64,000 bases of DNA, from assembly GCF_003944705.1 (NCBI RefSeq), contig NZ_RWIS01000016.1, positions 1-64,000 on the forward strand. Direction: 5' to 3'. The position numbers were made by a program, and so were the translations under genes. Below are positions 23,538 through 31,468 of the stretch, piece by piece (the stretch's first letter is position 1; every line of letters begins with the position of its first letter). The stretch is from Hymenobacter metallilatus (GTDB lineage Bacteria > Bacteroidota > Bacteroidia > Cytophagales > Hymenobacteraceae). The notes below the pieces were generated by a model. That model searched no databases. It was not told where the DNA came from and saw only the letters and a list, made by a program, of their open reading frames with translations.

Positions 23538-24229
23538 GCTTAGAAGATTTCCTGCACCAATCGGCCGCTTCGTTGGCCGGGGGCCCGGGTGTCTCCGCGC
23601 TGCTGGCCGTAATGGCCGGCGTGGTGGCCTGCAGCGTGTGCCCGTGCTCGCTGCCCGTGGGCCTGGGGCTGGCGGGCCTGGTGAGCACGAACTCCGAAAC
23701 GGCCAGCAAGCGCAGTGGGCTGCCCGTGGCGGTGGCTTTCTTCCTGGGCATCGTGATGAGTTTGACGGTGCTCGGGGCCGTGGCCGGCCGGCTGGGGGTC
23801 ATCCTGACCGAGTCCTTCGGGCGGTACTGGGCCCTGGCCATGGCGGGCATTTCGCTGCTGGCCGCGGTCGTGGCGTTTTACGGGCCCTACCTGAAGCCCC
23901 ACCAGCTGCAAACCCTGCGCAAGCCGGGGCTGAGCGGCACGTTCGTGTACGGCTTCATCTTCAGCCTGGGCACCTCGGCCGCGCCGCTGCTGCTGCTGCT
24001 GGCCGTGGCGGCGGGGCAGGCCAGCGTGGGGCGGGGGCTGCTGCTAGCCCTGGCCTTTGGCATCGGGCGGGGCCTGCCGTTCCTGCTGGCCGGCGTGTTT
24101 GCCAAGTCGCTGACGGCGCTGGCGCAGTCGACCCGCTGGCGGCGGGGCATTCAGCTGGTGAGCGGCATCGCCCTGCTGTTTGTGAGCGGCTACTACGTGC
24201 GGGTGTTCATCAATCTGCTCGACGGCTAA
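23534..24229 (+). CDS. CcdA/DsbD-like membrane thiol transporter
   Basis: A 231-residue protein with six predicted transmembrane helices. The first helix carries ACSVCPCSLPVGLGLAG, the Cys-Pro-Cys-type site of the CcdA/DsbD transmembrane family, which passes reducing equivalents across the inner membrane. Later helices contain SLGTSAAPLLLLL and FGIGRGLPFLLAG, also typical of the family. ATG 23534 overlaps the preceding TGA. With a cytosolic CPLC thioredoxin (19091) and a periplasmic HMA protein (23172), the cluster has the parts to keep periplasmic metal-binding thiols reduced, as in Scs copper tolerance systems (inference). Confidence 0.75.
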   Translation: MSLEDFLHQSAASLAGGPGVSALLAVMAGVVACSVCPCSLPVGLGLAGLVSTNSETASKRSGLPVAVAFFLGIVMSLTVLGAVAGRLGVILTESFGRYWALAMAGISLLAAVVAFYGPYLKPHQLQTLRKPGLSGTFVYGFIFSLGTSAAPLLLLLAVAAGQASVGRGLLLALAFGIGRGLPFLLAGVFAKSLTALAQSTRWRRGIQLVSGIALLFVSGYYVRVFINLLDG

Positions 24230-24375
24230 GACACTGCCCTACTATGCAGGGGCGGTGGGGAAGCGAAATCCTGCAACTCCATCGCTCAATTCTGCACTAT
24301 TTGCGCGCACTCCCCCATCATGCGTGCTGTTATCTATTTGAAGCGGCCACTGCTGGCCCCACCTTCCTTTCTCCC

Positions 24376-24582
24376 ATGAATACGCTTCGCTTTACCACCA
24401 ACATCAACTGCGCCAACTGCGTCCGCGCGGTAACACCCACTCTGAACGGGGAGCCTGCCATTGCCTCCTGGCAAGTGGACACGGAGAACCCTAGCAAGGT
24501 GCTAACCGTGACCACCGACCTAAGCGAGGCGCAGGTCCTGGCGCTTGTGGCCGACGCCGGGTTCCAGGCCGAGAAAGCCTAA
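24376..24582 (+). CDS. CopZ-like HMA-domain metallochaperone, copy 1
   Basis: A 68-residue single HMA domain, cytosolic (no signal). The metal site is NINCANC; the rest reads VRAVTPTLNGEPAI and WQVDTENPSKVLTV, with the usual ferredoxin-fold length. The paralogue at 57627-57836 has NINCGGC and the same WQVDT segment. Small HMA proteins deliver Cu(I) or other metals to P-type ATPases such as the one encoded at 19495. ATG 24376 is chosen; an upstream open stretch is not conserved. Confidence 0.78.
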   Translation: MNTLRFTTNINCANCVRAVTPTLNGEPAIASWQVDTENPSKVLTVTTDLSEAQVLALVADAGFQAEKA

Positions 24583-24652
24583 CCGACGCAACGCTTTTAC
24601 TTAACGGCGCCCGGTCCGTTCTCCCGCTAACATCATCCGCTGGGCCGGGCTG

Positions 24653-24865
24653 TTGCGTTTTAACCACCCAGCCAGGAAAGGCAAAGCGTTGATGTTCAGT
24701 GCTGCGGTGCTGCTCTCTGGCGGTGTCCTGTTCGGCTTTACCAGCCCGACCGCTGCCGACTGCCCCCTGAAAGGCACCCCCGAGTGCCCCTTGGTGAAAA
24801 ACTGCCCGGACAAGGGCACGGCCTGCACGTTGGCAGGTGTGCCCGCTTGCTGCACCAAAAAATAG
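24653..24865 (+). CDS. small exported Cys-rich protein
   Basis: A protein of 57 residues from ATG 24692 or 70 from TTG 24653. A hydrophobic signal (MFSAAVLLSGGVLFGFTSPTAA) is followed by DCPLKGTPECPLVKNCPDKG, then a final ACCTKK. Six or seven Cys and no other domain suggest a small periplasmic metal binder. It closes the ATPase cluster just before the ars genes. Confidence 0.6.
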   Translation: MRFNHPARKGKALMFSAAVLLSGGVLFGFTSPTAADCPLKGTPECPLVKNCPDKGTACTLAGVPACCTKK

Positions 24866-24967
24866 GTAGCTAGTCATTCGCTTGAAATAGGCTTGAGCCG
24901 TGTCGTCCATGCAGTTGCGCGGCGCCGGCTCAGGCTTTTTTTTGGCCTTGTGAAAAATATTTTCCTT

Positions 24968-25013
24968 ATGTCGTAAACTTGCGACATACTATGTCGTATA
25001 TTTACGACATAGT
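24968..25013 (+). promoter_or_regulatory. tandem ArsR operators
   Basis: ACTATGTCGTA (24988-24998) and TACGACATAGT (25003-25013) form a perfect 11-bp inverted repeat with a 4-bp spacer. Just upstream ATGTCG (24968-24973) pairs with CGACAT (24982-24987). Both sites sit directly before the arsR start at 25027, as expected for autorepression, and their presence argues against an earlier start at 24979. Confidence 0.75.
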
Positions 25014-25026
25014 TACTGACCTCTTT

Positions 25027-25377
25027 ATGACAACCGCGAAAACCACGGCCTTTACGACTGAGCAACAGCAGCTGGCCCGCGTGGCCAAAGCCCTGGCTCA
25101 CCCCGCCCGGGTGGCCATCATTCAGTTGCTGGCCAGTAAGCAAACCTGCATTTCCGGGGACATTGCGGCGGAGTTGCCGCTCTCGCGCACCACCGTCTTT
25201 CAGCACCTGCAGGAGCTGAAAGCCCTGGACCTGATTCGCGGGGAAATTGATGGCCTCACCGTCTGTTACTGTTTGAATACCGAACTGCTGCGCCAGGTGC
25301 ACCAGCAATTCACGGCCTTTTTCATCGAGGCCACGACGAGCGCGGCCTGCGGGCCGGCCGACGCCTGTGGCTGCTAA
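25027..25377 (+). CDS. arsR: ArsR-family arsenic-responsive repressor
   Basis: A 116-residue winged-helix repressor: RVAKALAHPARVAIIQLLA, then the recognition helix region SGDIAAELPLSRTTVFQHLQEL, and the wing LIRGEIDGLTVCYCLN. The usual CxC metal site in helix 3 is a single Cys here (KQTCISGD, C41); further Cys lie at CYC and in the C-terminal tail (ACGPADACGC). As(III)-type three-thiol binding could use these (inference). It heads the ars cluster DUF6428-phosphoesterase-GNAT-ACR3 and is preceded by two palindromic operators. Confidence 0.85.
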   Translation: MTTAKTTAFTTEQQQLARVAKALAHPARVAIIQLLASKQTCISGDIAAELPLSRTTVFQHLQELKALDLIRGEIDGLTVCYCLNTELLRQVHQQFTAFFIEATTSAACGPADACGC

Positions 25378-25406
25378 CCATATCCTTCACCAAACCGCTC
25401 CAACCC

Positions 25407-25865
25407 ATGAAAATCTCCGAAATGAAGCAGTCCCTGGCCGGACTCGACGCCGTTAACTTCCGCCTGCCCACCGGCGATTACCTGCCATCCCACTTCCACG
25501 TGACGGAAGTAGGCTTAGTGAGCAAGCATTTCATCGACTGCGGCGGCGTAGAACGTCGGGAAACCGTGGCCAACTTTCAGCTGTGGGAAGCCGGCGACTA
25601 CGACCACCGACTGGCCCCACAGAAATTCCTGCACATTCTGAAGCTCTCGGAGAAGATTCTCGGCAGCGAGGACCTGGACATCGAGGTAGAATACCAGCAG
25701 GACACCATTGGCAAATTCGGCCTTGCGTTCGACGGCACGGACTTCGTGCTGACGCCCAAACAGACGGCCTGCCTGGCACAGGATGCCTGCGGCATTGCGG
25801 AACACCAGATTGCGCTCCCGCAACTGCAAACCGCCTGCTGCACCCCAGGCGGCGGGTGCTGCTAA
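25407..25865 (+). CDS. DUF6428 family protein of ars operons
   Basis: A 152-residue cytosolic protein: KISEMKQSLAGLDAVNFRLP, HFHVTEVGLVSKHFIDCGG, and DYDHRLAPQKFLHILKLSEKIL match the DUF6428 pattern as I recall it, a family found beside arsR in Bacteroidota. The C-terminus adds CCTPGGGCC, which could bind arsenite. Biochemical role is unknown. It follows arsR by 29 bp and ends at a terminator-like hairpin, so it may be transcribed more than the downstream genes. Confidence 0.75.
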   Translation: MKISEMKQSLAGLDAVNFRLPTGDYLPSHFHVTEVGLVSKHFIDCGGVERRETVANFQLWEAGDYDHRLAPQKFLHILKLSEKILGSEDLDIEVEYQQDTIGKFGLAFDGTDFVLTPKQTACLAQDACGIAEHQIALPQLQTACCTPGGGCC

Positions 25866-25873
25866 CCGCTCTT

Positions 25874-25905
25874 AACGGCGCTACCCTACAGGGCAGCGCC
25901 GTTTT
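25874..25905 (+). terminator. hairpin within the ars cluster
   Basis: AACGGCGCT (25874-25882) pairs with AGCGCCGTT (25895-25903), with an inner CCC/GGG pair, followed by TTGC. A likely partial terminator after DUF6428. Confidence 0.6.
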
Positions 25906-25937
25906 GCTTAAATCCCCGCATTTCTTCTTCGTTTCTG

Positions 25938-26711
25938 ATGACAATTGCCTTTTTCTCCGACGTGCACGGCAACCTGCCGGCGCTGGAAGCGGTGCTGGCC
26001 GATATGGAGCAGCGCCGCCCCGACATGATTTTTTGTTTGGGCGACTTGGTGGGCTACGCCCCCTGGCCCAACGAGGTGGTGAACGAGGTGAGGCGGCGCG
26101 GCATCCCGACGCTGGCCGGCAACTACGACCAGGGCATCGGGCTGGCCAGCGAGAACTGCGGCTGCGCCTACAAAACCGATGTGGAAAAGGGACTGGGTGC
26201 GCAGAGCATTGCGTACACGAATCACATCGTCGGCCCGGACGAGCGGCGCTACCTACGCTACCTGCCCAAGCACATGCGGCTGGACTTTCAGGAGGAGCCC
26301 TACACGCTGAGCCTGCTGATGGTGCACGGCTCCCCACGCAAAATTAACGAGTACCTGTTCGAGGACCGGCCCGAGGCCAGCTTCCTGCGGGTGCTGGCCG
26401 ATGCCAACGCCGACATCCTGCTATTTGGGCACACCCACAAGCCCTATCACCGCACGTTTGCCTACGAGCACGAGGGTGAAACCCGCTACCGCCACGCGCT
26501 CAACATCGGCTCGGTGGGCAAGCCCAAGGATGGCGACCCGCGCGCAGCCTACCAGCTGGTACACTTGGACGAGAACACCCAACTGACGGACCCCAACAGC
26601 GTGCGCTCGGAGTTGATTCGCGTGGAGTACGATGTGGAGAAAGCAGCCCGGGCCGTGGAGGCCTCGCCGCTGCCCAACGAATACGCCGACATGCTGTGCA
26701 AGGCCTACTAA
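25938..26711 (+). CDS. metallophosphoesterase in an ars cluster
   Basis: A 257-residue calcineurin-like phosphoesterase. Metal ligands are visible in order: FSDVHGN (D8, H10), CLGDLVGYAP, GNYDQ (Asn-Tyr-Asp), LLMVHGSP and FGHTHKP. The fold and order match YfcE/MJ0936-type enzymes. The substrate is unknown. It lies between DUF6428 and an acetyltransferase, all on the plus strand, and leads into ACR3, suggesting a role with arsenic, perhaps on an arsenylated or phosphorylated metabolite (inference). Confidence 0.8.
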   Translation: MTIAFFSDVHGNLPALEAVLADMEQRRPDMIFCLGDLVGYAPWPNEVVNEVRRRGIPTLAGNYDQGIGLASENCGCAYKTDVEKGLGAQSIAYTNHIVGPDERRYLRYLPKHMRLDFQEEPYTLSLLMVHGSPRKINEYLFEDRPEASFLRVLADANADILLFGHTHKPYHRTFAYEHEGETRYRHALNIGSVGKPKDGDPRAAYQLVHLDENTQLTDPNSVRSELIRVEYDVEKAARAVEASPLPNEYADMLCKAY

Positions 26712-26724
26712 CCCACTTGCTGCC

Positions 26725-27219
26725 ATGACTATTGTTCCGCTCACCCAAGTCCACTGGCCGGCGGTGAAGGCCATTTACGAAGCCGGCATGGCCACCGGCA
26801 ACGCTACGTTTGAAACGCAGGCCCCCGCCTGGGAAGCCTGGGATAAAGCCCACCTGGGCCATAGCCGGCTCGTGGCGGTGGACGAGGCCGGCACGGTGCT
26901 GGGCTGGGCCGCCCTCTCCCCGGTATCGGGGCGCTGCGTGTATGGCGGGGTGGCCGAAATCAGCATCTACATCGCGTCGGAAGCCCGCGGGCAAGGCGTG
27001 GGCCGGCAGCTGCTGCAGGCCCTGATTGCCGAGTCGGAAGCCCACGGCATCTGGACGCTGCAGGCCGGCACGTTTGAAGAGAACAAGGCCAGCATTGGTC
27101 TGCACACGCAGGCGGGATTCCGGGTGATTGGCTACCGCGAACGGATTGGCCAGCATCACGGCGTATGGCGCAACACGGTGCAGATGGAACGTCGTAGTCT
27201 GACTGTCGGCGTCGGGTAA
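26725..27219 (+). CDS. GNAT N-acetyltransferase, ArsN-like
   Basis: A 164-residue acetyltransferase of the phosphinothricin type: FETQAPAWEAWDKAH, VLGWAALSPVSGRCVYGGVAE, the acetyl-CoA loop ARGQGVGRQLLQALI, and IGLHTQAGFRVIGYRERIGQ. In ars operons this family (ArsN1) acetylates and so detoxifies arsinothricin or related organoarsenicals. It begins at ATG 26725, 13 bp after the phosphoesterase, and lies 14 bp before the ACR3 start. Confidence 0.82.
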   Translation: MTIVPLTQVHWPAVKAIYEAGMATGNATFETQAPAWEAWDKAHLGHSRLVAVDEAGTVLGWAALSPVSGRCVYGGVAEISIYIASEARGQGVGRQLLQALIAESEAHGIWTLQAGTFEENKASIGLHTQAGFRVIGYRERIGQHHGVWRNTVQMERRSLTVGVG

Positions 27220-27233
27220 TTCAACCCCTATTG

Positions 27234-28340
27234 ATGACCATCCTAAATCAACCCCCACCCGCCCCCCCGGCGCCGGCCGCGCTGGCGGAAAAGAAGCTCT
27301 CCGGTCTCGACCGGGGCCTGACCCTGTGGATATTCCTGGCCATGGCGCTGGGCGTGGCCCTGGGCTACCTCGTGCCCGGCGTCAACGATGCAGTCAACTA
27401 CTTCTCGGTGGGCACGGTGAACGTACCGCTGGCCATCGGCCTGATTCTGATGATGTACCCGCCACTGGCCAAGGTGAAGTATGAGCAGCTGCCGACGGTG
27501 TTCAAGAACACGCGCATCATTGGCCTCTCGCTGTTCCTGAACTGGATACTCGGCCCGCTGCTGATGTTCTTTCTGGCTATCTGGCTGCTGCCCGACAAGC
27601 CCGAGTACATGATGGGCCTGATTCTCATTGGCATTGCCCGCTGCATTGCCATGGTGCTGGTATGGAACGACCTGGCCGACGGCTCACGTGAATACGCGGC
27701 CGGGCTGGTGGCGCTGAACTCCATTTTTCAGGTGCTGTTTTACTCGGTGCTGGCCTGGCTGTTTATCACGGTGTTGCCGCCCTACTTCGGGCTGAAAGGC
27801 TACGCGGTGAACATCGGTATTTGGGACATTGCGCAGAGCGTGCTGGTGTACCTGGGCATTCCGTTCGCGGCGGGTTTTCTCTCGCGCTTGGTTCTGCGCC
27901 GGCTGAAAGGCAACGAGTGGTACGAAACGGTTTTTATTCCCGCGATTAGCCCGATTACGCTGGTGGCACTGCTGCTGACCATCGTGGTCATGTTCAGCCT
28001 AAAGGGGGAGGCCATCGTGCAGGTGCCGCTGGACGTGCTGCGCATTGCGTTGCCGCTGGCCCTGTACTTCGGCATCATGTTCGTGCTCAGCTTCGCGGCG
28101 GGCAAGTACCTGGGGGCCGATTACGCCGAGAATGCCAGCATTGCCTTTACGGCGACGGGCAACAACTTTGAGTTGGCCATTGCGGTGGCCATTGGCGTGT
28201 TCGGGCTCAACTCGGGGCAGGCGTTTGCGGGCGTAATCGGGCCGCTGATTGAAGTGCCGGCACTAATTGCACTGGTCAACCTGGCCTTCTGGTTTCGGCG
28301 CCGCTGGTACGACGGGAACAGCGTGGCTGCGCAGGCGTAA
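27234..28340 (+). CDS. acr3: ACR3-type arsenite efflux permease
   Basis: A 368-residue membrane protein with about ten transmembrane segments. Signature segments are LIGIARCIAMVLVWNDLADG, whose Cys is essential in ACR3, and NNFELAIAVAIGVFGLNSGQAFA with the conserved Glu. It exports As(OH)3 or antimonite across the inner membrane. It is the last gene of the cluster and is followed by a strong terminator. No arsenate reductase gene (arsC) is seen in the cluster, so it handles arsenite directly, or reduction occurs elsewhere. Confidence 0.9.
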   Translation: MTILNQPPPAPPAPAALAEKKLSGLDRGLTLWIFLAMALGVALGYLVPGVNDAVNYFSVGTVNVPLAIGLILMMYPPLAKVKYEQLPTVFKNTRIIGLSLFLNWILGPLLMFFLAIWLLPDKPEYMMGLILIGIARCIAMVLVWNDLADGSREYAAGLVALNSIFQVLFYSVLAWLFITVLPPYFGLKGYAVNIGIWDIAQSVLVYLGIPFAAGFLSRLVLRRLKGNEWYETVFIPAISPITLVALLLTIVVMFSLKGEAIVQVPLDVLRIALPLALYFGIMFVLSFAAGKYLGADYAENASIAFTATGNNFELAIAVAIGVFGLNSGQAFAGVIGPLIEVPALIALVNLAFWFRRRWYDGNSVAAQA

Positions 28341-28363
28341 TGGGGGCAGACTATCCAAACAAT

Positions 28364-28396
28364 AAAGCGCCTTACCTCACGAGTCAGGCGCTTTTT
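28364..28396. terminator. bidirectional terminator between ars and mer-like clusters
   Basis: AAAGCGCCT (28364-28372) and AGGCGCTTT (28386-28394) form a perfect 9-bp stem flanked by A and T runs, fitting both the plus-strand acr3 and the minus-strand gene at 28437. Confidence 0.8.
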
Positions 28397-28436
28397 TGCG
28401 TCCATGCGGCCGCATGGTAACCGCTGCCTAAGAAGC

Positions 28437-28649
28437 CTACTTTTTAACGGCTTCCGCAGCAGCCGGGGTCACCACGGCGGCCGTGGTTGGCTTTTTGGCG
28501 CAGCAGCTGGCCCCGGGCTTCTCGTCCTTCGAGCACTGCATGGTGGCTTCTTTAACCGCTTTTTTGTTCTTTTTGCCGGGTTTGCCGTCATGGGCCGCGG
28601 CGCTGCTGATGGTGGCAAACAGGGTCAGGGCAAGCAGGAGATTTTTCAT
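28437..28649 (-). CDS. small exported Lys/Cys protein
   Basis: A 70-residue protein from ATG 28649 with signal peptide (MKNLLLALTLFATISSAAA). The mature part has a Lys-rich stretch (GKPGKKNKKAVKE), QCSKDEKPGASCCAKK, and an Ala-rich tail. Three Cys could bind metal. It is the 3'-most gene of the minus-strand mer-like cluster. Family not recognised. Confidence 0.6.
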   Translation of the reverse strand: MKNLLLALTLFATISSAAAHDGKPGKKNKKAVKEATMQCSKDEKPGASCCAKKPTTAAVVTPAAAEAVKK

Positions 28650-28691
28650 GAGATGGAAAGGTAAAGGAGTGAGTAGGCGAAGGAAAGGCAT

Positions 28692-28952
28692 CTAGCAGCA
28701 GCCGCAGGCCCCTGTGCCCTGCTCCTGAATGGGCGGGCAAGGCACCGTGCCGTAGGAGCAGAACACGCAGCAGTCGCCGGCCAGGGGCTTGAGCACGGTG
28801 TGGCAGCTGGTGCATTCGTAAAACCACTGGCAGGCGTCGGTGGGCATCTGCTCAGCTTGGGCATGCTGGCAAACCGGACAGGTAAGCACCGACGTCAGCG
28901 TGACCAAGGGGGTAGGGGCAGAAGGCGTGAGGGAAATCATAGCCGGGAGCAT
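28692..28952 (-). CDS. GDCCVxC-domain protein
   Basis: An 86-residue Cys-rich protein. Zinc-ribbon-like CPVCQH and YECTSCHTVL precede the diagnostic GDCCVFCSYGTVPCPP, and the end is GACGCC. This family (often called GDCCVxC-domain (seleno)protein; in some relatives a Cys is selenocysteine) is found beside mercury transport genes. Here all positions are Cys, with no UGA. Start is ATG 28952, immediately after the merTP stop, or ATG 28940. Likely a cytosolic mercury- or metal-binding partner (inference). Confidence 0.82.
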   Translation of the reverse strand: MLPAMISLTPSAPTPLVTLTSVLTCPVCQHAQAEQMPTDACQWFYECTSCHTVLKPLAGDCCVFCSYGTVPCPPIQEQGTGACGCC

Positions 28953-29576
28953 TTAGCGGGAAGGATTCAGCACCGAATAGCCGGTGCCGTTGATGGCCTT
29001 TTCAATCTGGGCCACGGGCGTCACGGCGGCATTATAGCGCACCTGGGCCGTGCCCTGGTCATAGGACACGCGCACGCTCTGCACGCCCGGCAGCTGCTGC
29101 ACGTCGTGCTCCACGTGGCGGGCGCAGGCCTCGCAGGTCATTCCCCCGATGCGGTAGGAGCTCGTTTGCCACACCGGCGCCGTATTGGTGGCTGTCACCG
29201 GTTTGAGTGCCGCCGACGGGTAGAACCGCGCACTGTAGTAGGGAAAGGTCAACAGCAGGCCGGCCAGCACCGTCACGCTGGCCAGAAAGCCGCGTGACTG
29301 CATCAAGGAAGGTTTAGCCGGCACGGGGCAGCCACAGTCATCGTCTGCCACGGGCGCGGGCTTGAGTTGTTGGTACCAAGCAAAACTGAGCACGCCCACC
29401 GTCAGGGCCACCAGGTAAGGACGCAGGGGCTCCAGCCACGAGAAAGTGGAGGCGACGCCGCCCAGCCCACCAAGGATGGCCAGAAGCGGGGTGATGCAGC
29501 ACAGCGAGGCGGCCAGCGCCGCCAGCACGCCCGTGCTGGCCAGGGACTTGGAGGAAGTGAAAGCGGGCTGGTTCAT
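28953..29576 (-). CDS. MerTP-type mercuric ion transporter (MerT-MerP fusion)
   Basis: A 207-residue protein from ATG 29576. The N-terminal MerT part has three transmembrane helices, with the vicinal pair in SLCCITPLLAILGG (C26, C27) and a loop pair DCGC. The C-terminal MerP part is an HMA domain with RIGGMTCEACARHVEHDV. Bacteroidota often fuse the two. It brings Hg(II) into the cytosol for reduction. No merA or merB lies nearby, so the reductase is elsewhere or the cluster does something else. The start overlaps the arsR-type gene by 4 bases. Confidence 0.85.
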   Translation of the reverse strand: MNQPAFTSSKSLASTGVLAALAASLCCITPLLAILGGLGGVASTFSWLEPLRPYLVALTVGVLSFAWYQQLKPAPVADDDCGCPVPAKPSLMQSRGFLASVTVLAGLLLTFPYYSARFYPSAALKPVTATNTAPVWQTSSYRIGGMTCEACARHVEHDVQQLPGVQSVRVSYDQGTAQVRYNAAVTPVAQIEKAINGTGYSVLNPSR

Positions 29577-29941
29577 ACGGCAGCGGCAGTCAAGGCGGGT
29601 GAAACGGATGATAGCAGCGACTGCACCAATGGCTGATGCGCGGGGGTCAGCGAGTAAAACACGGTCTGGCCCACTTTGCGGGCCTGAATCACCCCGCCGT
29701 CCTTGAGCTTGCGCAGGTGCTGGGAGATGGCCGACACATTCATCTGCAGCACATCGGCCAGGTCGCACACGCACAGCTGCTGGTCGAGCAGCAGAAACAG
29801 CATCTTCAACCGCACCTCGTTGCCGGCCAGCGCGAGCACGGCCGCCATGGCTTCGATGCCCGGCGCAGCTGCAGCCAGACGCTGCTTGCTGTGTTCAATG
29901 TGGGCGGCGTCAGCAAAGACGCGGATGCAGGAAGCAGCCAT
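29573..29941 (-). CDS. ArsR-family repressor of the mer-like cluster
   Basis: A 122-residue winged-helix repressor from ATG 29941. AGNEVRLKMLFLLLDQQLCVCDLADVL holds the CVC pair (C57, C59) of type I ArsR metal sites; the recognition helix is NVSAISQHLRKLKDGG; the wing is VIQARKVGQTVFYSL. It is preceded by two palindromes (29940-29996), one overlapping its -7 box, so it likely represses itself and merTP until soft metal binds. Confidence 0.82.
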   Translation of the reverse strand: MAASCIRVFADAAHIEHSKQRLAAAAPGIEAMAAVLALAGNEVRLKMLFLLLDQQLCVCDLADVLQMNVSAISQHLRKLKDGGVIQARKVGQTVFYSLTPAHQPLVQSLLSSVSPALTAAAV

Positions 29942-29996
29942 AACTTTGAGTTTATACAAAGTTATTGTTTTCTTATTTAAGCAAACGCTTAAATAA
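29940..29996 (-). promoter_or_regulatory. promoter and operators of the arsR-merTP cluster
   Basis: On the plus strand TTATTTAAGC (29973-29982) and GCTTAAATAA (29987-29996) form a perfect 10-bp palindrome with a 4-bp spacer. A second pair, ATAACTTTG (29940-29948) and CAAAGTTAT (29957-29965), covers the start codon region and contains a minus-strand TAACTTTG, a perfect -7 box. An ArsR dimer at either site would block transcription. Confidence 0.7.
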
Positions 29997-30172
29997 TTAG
30001 CGTAAGACAAAGATGAGGTATAGTGAGTAGTTGACTGTCCGTTATTGAATAGCTGCTTCAGCGTGCAAGGAAGACTCAAGACTACTTCCACAACCGGCCG
30101 CATTGAAAAACCGGACTACCCTTACGGGTCAGAATTCTTCCTTGGTTTATCCAACAAGGGACCGGCTCCCAA

Positions 30173-31468
30173 CTACTTTACTTGCCGGTGCGCACTGGCA
30201 ATTGCGGCAGTACGGTCCTCGCTCATGCCGGCCGTGGCGGCAAACTCTGGCCACCGTGCCACCTGTTGCAGCACGTCGTCTATCAGCTCGTCGGCCCCGC
30301 GGATGTTCATCTCCCGGGCCACGGCCCGCAGGTCGGCGCGGGTGAAGCCGTCCCGCTTGCCGTTCAGGGCCATCTGGTGCTGGCTGGTCCAGCGGTTACC
30401 GGGCTGGTAGGCATAGGCCACGTCGTAGGCCGGGGCTAGCTGCCACTGCCCGGCGGCGTCCATCAAAAACGAGATGTTCTTGGTGTGGTCGTCCTGGTTG
30501 CGGGCCACCACGTTGAACACCATCCGCCGGTAGAACTGCTCGGCCGCCGTGTAGGGCAGGCGCAGGTCGCGCATGACCTGAAAGGCCTGCTCGTAGGAGT
30601 AGGCGGCGGGCTGGTTGTAGTCGTAGTGGGCCAGCGCGCACAAGGTCTGCGCGTGGAGTTTTTCGCCCGCGGCCGTGCGGTCGAAGCGCCGGGTCATGAA
30701 GTGGGCCCGCGGCCCTTCCTCGTAGAGGCGGCACTCGCTCATCTGCAGGCCGCTGGCAGTGGCCATGAGGTAGTAGGCGTACTCCAGCCGCCCGAAATCC
30801 TGGGGGTCGGCCAGGGCCTGGTCGCGCACGCCGTCCAGCTTGAGCAGCCAGTAGCCAAAGCCGGGCGGGGCCTTTACCTGGCCCGAGCGCACCTCGCCAC
30901 TGTCTTCGTTGAAGGCAATGATGGCCTTGGGCCGGGCGCCACCGGCCGAGGTGCCCACGGCCAGCAGGGCCGCCAGTCCGTCAGCCGCCTCGTCGCGCAG
31001 GTTGACGTGGAAGGCCTCGCGCTGGCCCACGACCTGCTGCGCCAGCTCGACCAGGGCGGCCACTTCCACAGGCTCGGCCCCCGCCCCGGCCACGTTGCCC
31101 ACCTGGGGCTCGAATTCCAGGGCACCCATGCCGCGGTTGGCGATGTAGCACAAGCGCTCCACCGGCGAGAAGTCCGCGGCGGCGCGGCCCTGCGTGGCCA
31201 GCCAGGCGTCGATGAGCTGGTTGCCGAACCGGTCCGGCAGCGCATCGGCCAGTAGCCCGGGCAGGCCGTGGTAGGTGTCGGGGTTGAGGCGGGGAAAGGA
31301 ATACACCTGGCCGGCGCGGGCCGTCAGCGGCATCTGCAGCGGCGCCACGTTCAGACCGGACTTCACAAAGCCGGGGTCATAGGCAAACGTGGCCAGCGAC
31401 CGGGCCGCATCCCAGCGCACGGCGCCGACCAGCTGGCCCCACAAGCGAACAAAAGCGAGCTCTACCAT
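30173..31468 (-). CDS. hipA: HipA-type Ser/Thr kinase toxin
   Basis: A 431-residue HipA. The N-terminal domain contains GLPGLLADALPDRFGNQLIDAW; the ATP-binding part has RPKAIIAFN; the catalytic block is HFMTRRFDR...NVVARNQDDHTKNISFL, with the Asp and Asn of the kinase site, followed by LAPAYDVAYAY. HipA proteins phosphorylate aminoacyl-tRNA synthetases and arrest growth. Its start overlaps the antitoxin gene by 7 bases. Length and motifs are complete, so it should be active. Confidence 0.88.
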   Translation of the reverse strand: MVELAFVRLWGQLVGAVRWDAARSLATFAYDPGFVKSGLNVAPLQMPLTARAGQVYSFPRLNPDTYHGLPGLLADALPDRFGNQLIDAWLATQGRAAADFSPVERLCYIANRGMGALEFEPQVGNVAGAGAEPVEVAALVELAQQVVGQREAFHVNLRDEAADGLAALLAVGTSAGGARPKAIIAFNEDSGEVRSGQVKAPPGFGYWLLKLDGVRDQALADPQDFGRLEYAYYLMATASGLQMSECRLYEEGPRAHFMTRRFDRTAAGEKLHAQTLCALAHYDYNQPAAYSYEQAFQVMRDLRLPYTAAEQFYRRMVFNVVARNQDDHTKNISFLMDAAGQWQLAPAYDVAYAYQPGNRWTSQHQMALNGKRDGFTRADLRAVAREMNIRGADELIDDVLQQVARWPEFAATAGMSEDRTAAIASAHRQVK

